DNA from: Paenibacillus sp.
GTDB lineage: Bacteria > Bacillota > Bacilli > Paenibacillales > YIM-B00363
NCBI RefSeq assembly: GCF_035645195.1
Contig: NZ_DASQNA010000014.1
Location: 62,001 to 126,000, forward strand
Reading direction: 5' to 3'
Length of the DNA: 64,000 bases
The notes below the pieces were generated by a model that saw nothing but the letters and a program-made list of their open reading frames with translations, had not been told where the DNA came from and did no database searches. Position numbers and translations under genes: made by a program. Positions 60,530 through 64,000 of this stretch are shown in pieces. Within the stretch, counting starts at the first letter, position 1. Every line of letters starts with the position of its first letter.

Positions 60530-60826
60530 ATGGATTTGAACATTTTTCAAGTCATCGTTATTTTTTTGCTGGCGTTCGTGCTGATGTTCGGCGTCGGTTT
60601 CATTTTAAACATGCTTATGAAAACGACTTGGTTTCCGATATACGCGTACGCGGCCCTGATGGCGGGCCTGTTCGTCTACTTCGAATGGGGGCAGGAGAAC
60701 ATGCTCGCCAACCTGCTCGAATACGGCGCCATCGACTGGCTGGCGGTCGTCGCTGGCTTGCTGGGCGCCTACGTCAGCGGTCTCGCGATCCGCACGCTGC
60801 GCGTCCGCGGCTTTAAGATGTTCTGA
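60530..60826 (+). CDS. yuiB: YuiB-like membrane protein
   Basis: This 98-residue protein has three membrane helices (FQVIVIFLLAFVLMFGVGFI, WFPIYAYAALMAGLFVYF, WLAVVAGLLGAYVSGLAI) and the family stretch NMLMKTTWFPIYAY of YuiB. B. subtilis yuiB lies next to yumC/yumB. Function unknown. GGGAGGG precedes the ATG. Confidence 0.85.
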   Translation: MDLNIFQVIVIFLLAFVLMFGVGFILNMLMKTTWFPIYAYAALMAGLFVYFEWGQENMLANLLEYGAIDWLAVVAGLLGAYVSGLAIRTLRVRGFKMF

Positions 60827-60930
60827 TATAACGGGAAAATGTGTCGCGTATGGGGCTTCCTCCTCGGGGAAACGTAACGGTATCACAATCTTCAGGCTTG
60901 TTACGTTCTTTCAGGAAAGGAAGGGGACTC

Positions 60931-61815
60931 ATGCCGAAAGCAAGCGTCAACGGCACGATATTGCATTATCACGTGCACGGCCGCGGAACGCCGATCGTAT
61001 TTATTCATCCGCCGTTCCTGAACCGCGCCGTGTTTCGGTATCAAGAGGTGCAGCTCGTCGATCCGTTCCGAATCGTGACGTTCGATATTCGCGGGCACGG
61101 CTTCAGCCCGGCCTCGGAGGCGCCGCTCTCCTACCCGCTCATCGCGCAAGACGTCAAATCGCTGCTGGACCATTTGAATATTCGGCAAGCGTACTTGTGC
61201 GGCTATTCCGCCGGCGCAGGCGTCGCGCTCGAGACGATGCTGACGCATCCGGAGCGCATTCGCGGCGCGATTTTGGTCAGCGCGATGGCGGAGCCGAACA
61301 ACATGACGGTGTTCGGGCAGCTGAGCGGGGCTTCGTCGCTGCTGAAGCTCGGGATGAAAACGAGCCTCGCGCTCGCGATCGCGAAGGCGAACGCGGACAT
61401 GCGCGAGACGTTCCACAATTTGTATTACGAAGCGATTCGCGGGGATTTGGATAATTGGCGGCAGTATCACGAAGCGAGCTTAGCGTATTCCGCAATCGAT
61501 CGGATCGCCAGCATCGAAGCGCCGACGCTGCTCGTGTACGGGGCGAAAGATCGCCGCTTCCACACGCACGGAGAGCGGCTGCACGAGCTGCTGCCGGGCT
61601 CGACGCTCGCCCGCATTCCCGACGTCGACCACGCCGTTCCGACGAGAGGCTTCGAGACGTTCCACGATCTCGTCACGAAATGGGTTATGCAGCACGAGCT
61701 GCGGGCGGCGTCGAGCGGAGCATCGCATGTGGACAAGGATTTGATCAAGAAAGCGATGGATTACGACCTTCGCATTCCCGAAGAAGTGCTCGTCGATCAC
61801 GGGCTTCGGCAGTAA
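60931..61815 (+). CDS. Alpha/beta hydrolase
   Basis: This 294-residue serine hydrolase has the oxyanion/entry block HGRGTPIVFIHPPFLNRAVF, the nucleophile elbow GYSAGAG, the acid in YGAKDRRF and the His in DVDHAVP. It resembles esterases/haloperoxidases; the substrate is unknown. AGGAAGGGGA lies before the ATG at 60931. It ends at a strong terminator. Confidence 0.9.
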   Translation: MPKASVNGTILHYHVHGRGTPIVFIHPPFLNRAVFRYQEVQLVDPFRIVTFDIRGHGFSPASEAPLSYPLIAQDVKSLLDHLNIRQAYLCGYSAGAGVALETMLTHPERIRGAILVSAMAEPNNMTVFGQLSGASSLLKLGMKTSLALAIAKANADMRETFHNLYYEAIRGDLDNWRQYHEASLAYSAIDRIASIEAPTLLVYGAKDRRFHTHGERLHELLPGSTLARIPDVDHAVPTRGFETFHDLVTKWVMQHELRAASSGASHVDKDLIKKAMDYDLRIPEEVLVDHGLRQ

Positions 61816-61844
61816 GGCTGCCGCGCGGGAGGAACTTGCGGGAC

Positions 61845-61876
61845 AAGCTGCGCATTCGTGCGCAGCTTATTTTTTT
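61845..61876 (+). terminator. Terminator after the alpha/beta hydrolase gene
   Basis: aagctgcgca (61845-61854) pairs with tgcgcagctt (61859-61868), then a T7 run. Confidence 0.9.
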
Positions 61877-61898
61877 GCCGCCGAAGCGGGCGGATTTA

Positions 61899-61907
61899 TG
61901 CTACAAT
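61899..61907 (+). promoter_or_regulatory. Extended -10 promoter of dnaB-dnaI
   Basis: TGCTACAAT (-10 TACAAT at 61902-61907 with TG extension), 44 bases before dnaB. Confidence 0.55.
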
Positions 61908-61950
61908 GATGCGTATCGAAACTTGTCGAAGTTGAGGGGGAAGCGAGCTT

Positions 61951-63471
61951 TTGAAATTAACGAATTTGCTGCAGCTGACGGAGCATCACACCTTCGTCGC
62001 CGTACGCCGCTTCGGACTCAGCCCCTTGGACTCCCGCATGCTTTGGTCCGCGTACCAGCCGCTGATCGGCGGCACGGCCGCGGCTTTCTATATGACGCTG
62101 TGCTCTCTGCTTCCGTCCGACGCGTCGGGCGCGAGCGAGGCGGGGACGCTCGGCCAATTGTTTCTCGCCTGCGGGCTCGAACCGAACGAACGGGGACGCA
62201 AGCGGCTCGTCGAGGAGACGTCCAAGCTGGAGGCCGTCGGTCTGCTGCGGACGTTCCGGCTGCTCGACGGGGACGAGGTGACCGGTTACGAATTCCGCCT
62301 CGAGCCTCCGCTTACGCCGGAGAAATTTTTCGGCGTGCATCACCTGTGGCTGCTGCTGCAGGAGAAGCTCGGACCGAGCGCGGCCGAGACGGTCCGCCGT
62401 TCGTTCGTGCGCGAAGGATGGTCGCTGGCTCCCGGCGAGCGTCGGGAGGAGCTGTCGGCGCCGTTCTACGAGGTGTTCCGCCTGCACGTGCCGGCGGCCG
62501 CGGCCGTCGAGGAGGCGCCGGAGCCGGTTCCGACGGCGCCGCCGGCGGACCCGGAGGCGTTCGGGCGCGACGGCTTCCGCAGCGACGAGCTGCTGCGCCG
62601 GTTCCCGCGGTCGTCGCCGCATCGGCGCGCCGTGGAGCGGCTGCTCGCGGACGCGGGCCGGCTCGCGAAGCTGAATTATATCGCCGGCCGGTACGAGCTG
62701 ACGCTGAAGCAGACGGTGTCGCTGCTCGACGAGGACGGCATGTTCGACGCGAGCGGCGCATGGCAGGAGGCGCGGTTCGAGGCGCGGGCGGCGGAGATGT
62801 ACCGCGGCTCGAACGCGGCCGCGCTGCGCAAGGAGCGCACCGCGCGCAAGCAGGAGCTGGCCCGCGAGGAGCCGAGCGCCGCCGCCGAGGCGATCCCGGG
62901 GCAGGAGCGGGACGTGCCGGCGCCGTATTGGCTCGAGGTGCCGGAGCAGTTCCAAGGGCAGTGCGACGTGCGGCAGTACAACGCGATGCTTGCGAATTCG
63001 CCCTATACGCGCGTGCTGAAGCTGTTCTTCGAGCCTTCGGCGGTGCCGACGGCGGTCGAGGAGGCGTTCCTCGCGATGAGCGTCAATTACCGGCTGCCGG
63101 ACGAGGTGCTGAACGTGATGATCCACTACATCCGCGCCAACGATCTCGACTGGAAGCGCAACTATCTCGATGCGATCGCGGCGAACGTCGCGGGCAAACG
63201 GATTCGCTCGTTCGAGCACGCGGTGACGTATTTCCGCAGGGCGGAACAGACGCGCGGCGGTACTGCGCGAGGCGATGCAGCGGCGCGAAGCGATGCGCCG
63301 CGCGGCGAGGCCGTCGGGGCGGCGCCTCGCGAGCCGAAGCGGCGGGGCCGCCCGCCGGCGGCGGAGCGGCCGGTCATACCGGTCGCCCGAAGCGAAGGCG
63401 CAGCGGAGGCGACGGAGGAAGACATTCGTCGCATTATGGAAATGGCGAAGCGGCTGACGAACGGCGGCTGA
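61951..63471 (+). CDS. dnaB: Replication initiation and membrane attachment protein DnaB (helicase loader)
   Basis: This 506-residue protein has N-terminal winged-helix block HHTFVAVRRFGLSPLDSRML, the first DnaB/DnaD region to about residue 300, and the second DnaD-like domain with CDVRQYNAMLANSPYTRVLK, MSVNYRLPDEVLNVMIHYIR and YLDAIAANVAGKRI. A Pro/Ala/Arg-rich linker ends it. It works with DnaI to load the replicative helicase onto DNA. The TTG start at 61951 follows GGGGGAAGC. dnaI follows 82 bases later in the same operon, as in Bacillales. Confidence 0.93.
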   Translation: MKLTNLLQLTEHHTFVAVRRFGLSPLDSRMLWSAYQPLIGGTAAAFYMTLCSLLPSDASGASEAGTLGQLFLACGLEPNERGRKRLVEETSKLEAVGLLRTFRLLDGDEVTGYEFRLEPPLTPEKFFGVHHLWLLLQEKLGPSAAETVRRSFVREGWSLAPGERREELSAPFYEVFRLHVPAAAAVEEAPEPVPTAPPADPEAFGRDGFRSDELLRRFPRSSPHRRAVERLLADAGRLAKLNYIAGRYELTLKQTVSLLDEDGMFDASGAWQEARFEARAAEMYRGSNAAALRKERTARKQELAREEPSAAAEAIPGQERDVPAPYWLEVPEQFQGQCDVRQYNAMLANSPYTRVLKLFFEPSAVPTAVEEAFLAMSVNYRLPDEVLNVMIHYIRANDLDWKRNYLDAIAANVAGKRIRSFEHAVTYFRRAEQTRGGTARGDAAARSDAPRGEAVGAAPREPKRRGRPPAAERPVIPVARSEGAAEATEEDIRRIMEMAKRLTNGG

Positions 63472-63553
63472 CGGAACTCCGAGGTTTTGAACAGGGTTCC
63501 TGCGGGGCCGTTCGATAGCGTTTGCGTTTGATTATGAGGGGAAAAGGGGAGAA

Positions 63554-64000
63554 ATGCGGATGGAGTCCATGGGGAGATGGCTCGGCACCGCGTCAGGCAT
63601 CGGGGAAGCGGATTGGAAACGGCAGACGATGAAAGTGCTGAACGACGGCGTCGTCGCGGCTTGGATCGATCAGCATCCGCACATCGACCGCGAGGTGCTG
63701 GCCAAAAACGTCACCCGGCTGTACCAATACGCGAAGGAAGCGAAGGAATGCGCCCGCTGCCCTGGCCTAGAGCGCTGTCCGAACGACATGCAGGGGCATT
63801 ACACGCGGCTCGTCGCGACGGGCTCGGGCGCGGAGGCGACCATTGCGGACTACAAGGTGCCGTGCGCGCTGCACCAAACGAAATCCAGCCAAGACGCGAT
63901 CCGCTCCCGCATCCGCAGCTTCTACGTCGACGAGCGGGCGCTCAATCAAGAGTATTCGCCGGCGGAAATCATTCAGCGGGACACCCGGAGGGCGAGCGCC
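63554..64000 (+). CDS. dnaI: Primosomal protein DnaI, N-terminal part (cut by window end)
   Basis: The first 149 codons are present. The N-terminal helicase-binding domain has the zinc-ligand-like cysteines ECARCPGLERC and YKVPCALH and the block QMHPH-type helix YQYAKEA. The C-terminal AAA+ ATPase domain lies beyond the window. DnaI is the helicase-loader ATPase that works with DnaB. AGGGGAGAA precedes the ATG at 63554. No frameshift was seen. Confidence 0.92.
   Translation, partial: MRMESMGRWLGTASGIGEADWKRQTMKVLNDGVVAAWIDQHPHIDREVLAKNVTRLYQYAKEAKECARCPGLERCPNDMQGHYTRLVATGSGAEATIADYKVPCALHQTKSSQDAIRSRIRSFYVDERALNQEYSPAEIIQRDTRRASA

Overview
The window is GC-rich (apart from a few AT-rich leaders) and comes from an endospore-forming Bacillales member, most likely a high-GC Paenibacillaceae (Paenibacillus/Cohnella-like; the genus cannot be fixed from sequence reading alone). 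Sporulation and germination genes support this: yunB, a lytH-like peptidase, ylbJ, a spoVB-like flippase, an alpha/beta SASP with a sigma-G-like promoter, cwlJ-gerQ, sda and a YjcZ-like peptide. Other Bacillales markers are a tryptophan T-box, a Rex-like box and dnaB-dnaI. No rRNA, tRNA, CRISPR array, complete IS element or prophage was seen. The high GC content produces many long antisense ORFs, which were left out.

Layout. 0-6.3 kb: the end of a 2-oxoacid dehydrogenase E2 gene; an AT-rich promoter region driving a small SR1P-like gene translationally coupled to ppdK; a PCYCGC lipoprotein; a remnant of a sugar ABC permease; an MBL hydrolase, TetR and YrdB trio. 6.3-18.3 kb: the conserved neighbours yunB, lytH, lipA and yutD, interrupted between lytH and lipA by an accessory block holding the nickel-pincer cofactor genes larE-larB-larC1 (minus strand), a detached larC2 (plus strand, about 5 kb away) and two large secreted proteins. 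18.3-31.7 kb: a lipoprotein, nadK, ylbJ, DUF2225, yycC, pepF, an SASP, T-box-trpS, a YfhP-like membrane protein, cwlJ-gerQ, ctaB-sco and a toprim protein. 31.7-45.3 kb: an MFS transporter, a PBP2-type transpeptidase, a four-gene Mn/Zn ABC transporter, an orphan GHKL histidine kinase, a HAD-DUF456-spoVB-like group and DUF2515. 45.4-53.4 kb: a stalk-domain lipoprotein, a thioredoxin-like protein, ctaA, a HEPN protein, an SDR, then nfu, yuzB, yutJ, mqnE and an A-type Fe-S carrier. 53.6-64 kb: an excalibur protein, a diguanylate cyclase, DnaA boxes plus sda, yumC, Rex box plus yumB, hemQ, yuiB, an alpha/beta hydrolase, dnaB and the start of dnaI.

Functional themes. Respiration and redox genes cluster here (heme A synthesis ctaA/ctaB, Sco, NDH-2 enzymes, YumC, futalosine menaquinone synthesis, HemQ, Fe-S carriers). 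Many neighbours match the B. subtilis yun-yut-yum-yui region. The observations most worth a second look are the larC split, which one inversion of about 5.3 kb would repair; larBCE without larA in view; the SR1P-ppdK coupling; the DnaA-box cluster before sda; and a YutD with a long Gly/Arg/His-rich tail. No clearly novel multi-gene system was identified with confidence.
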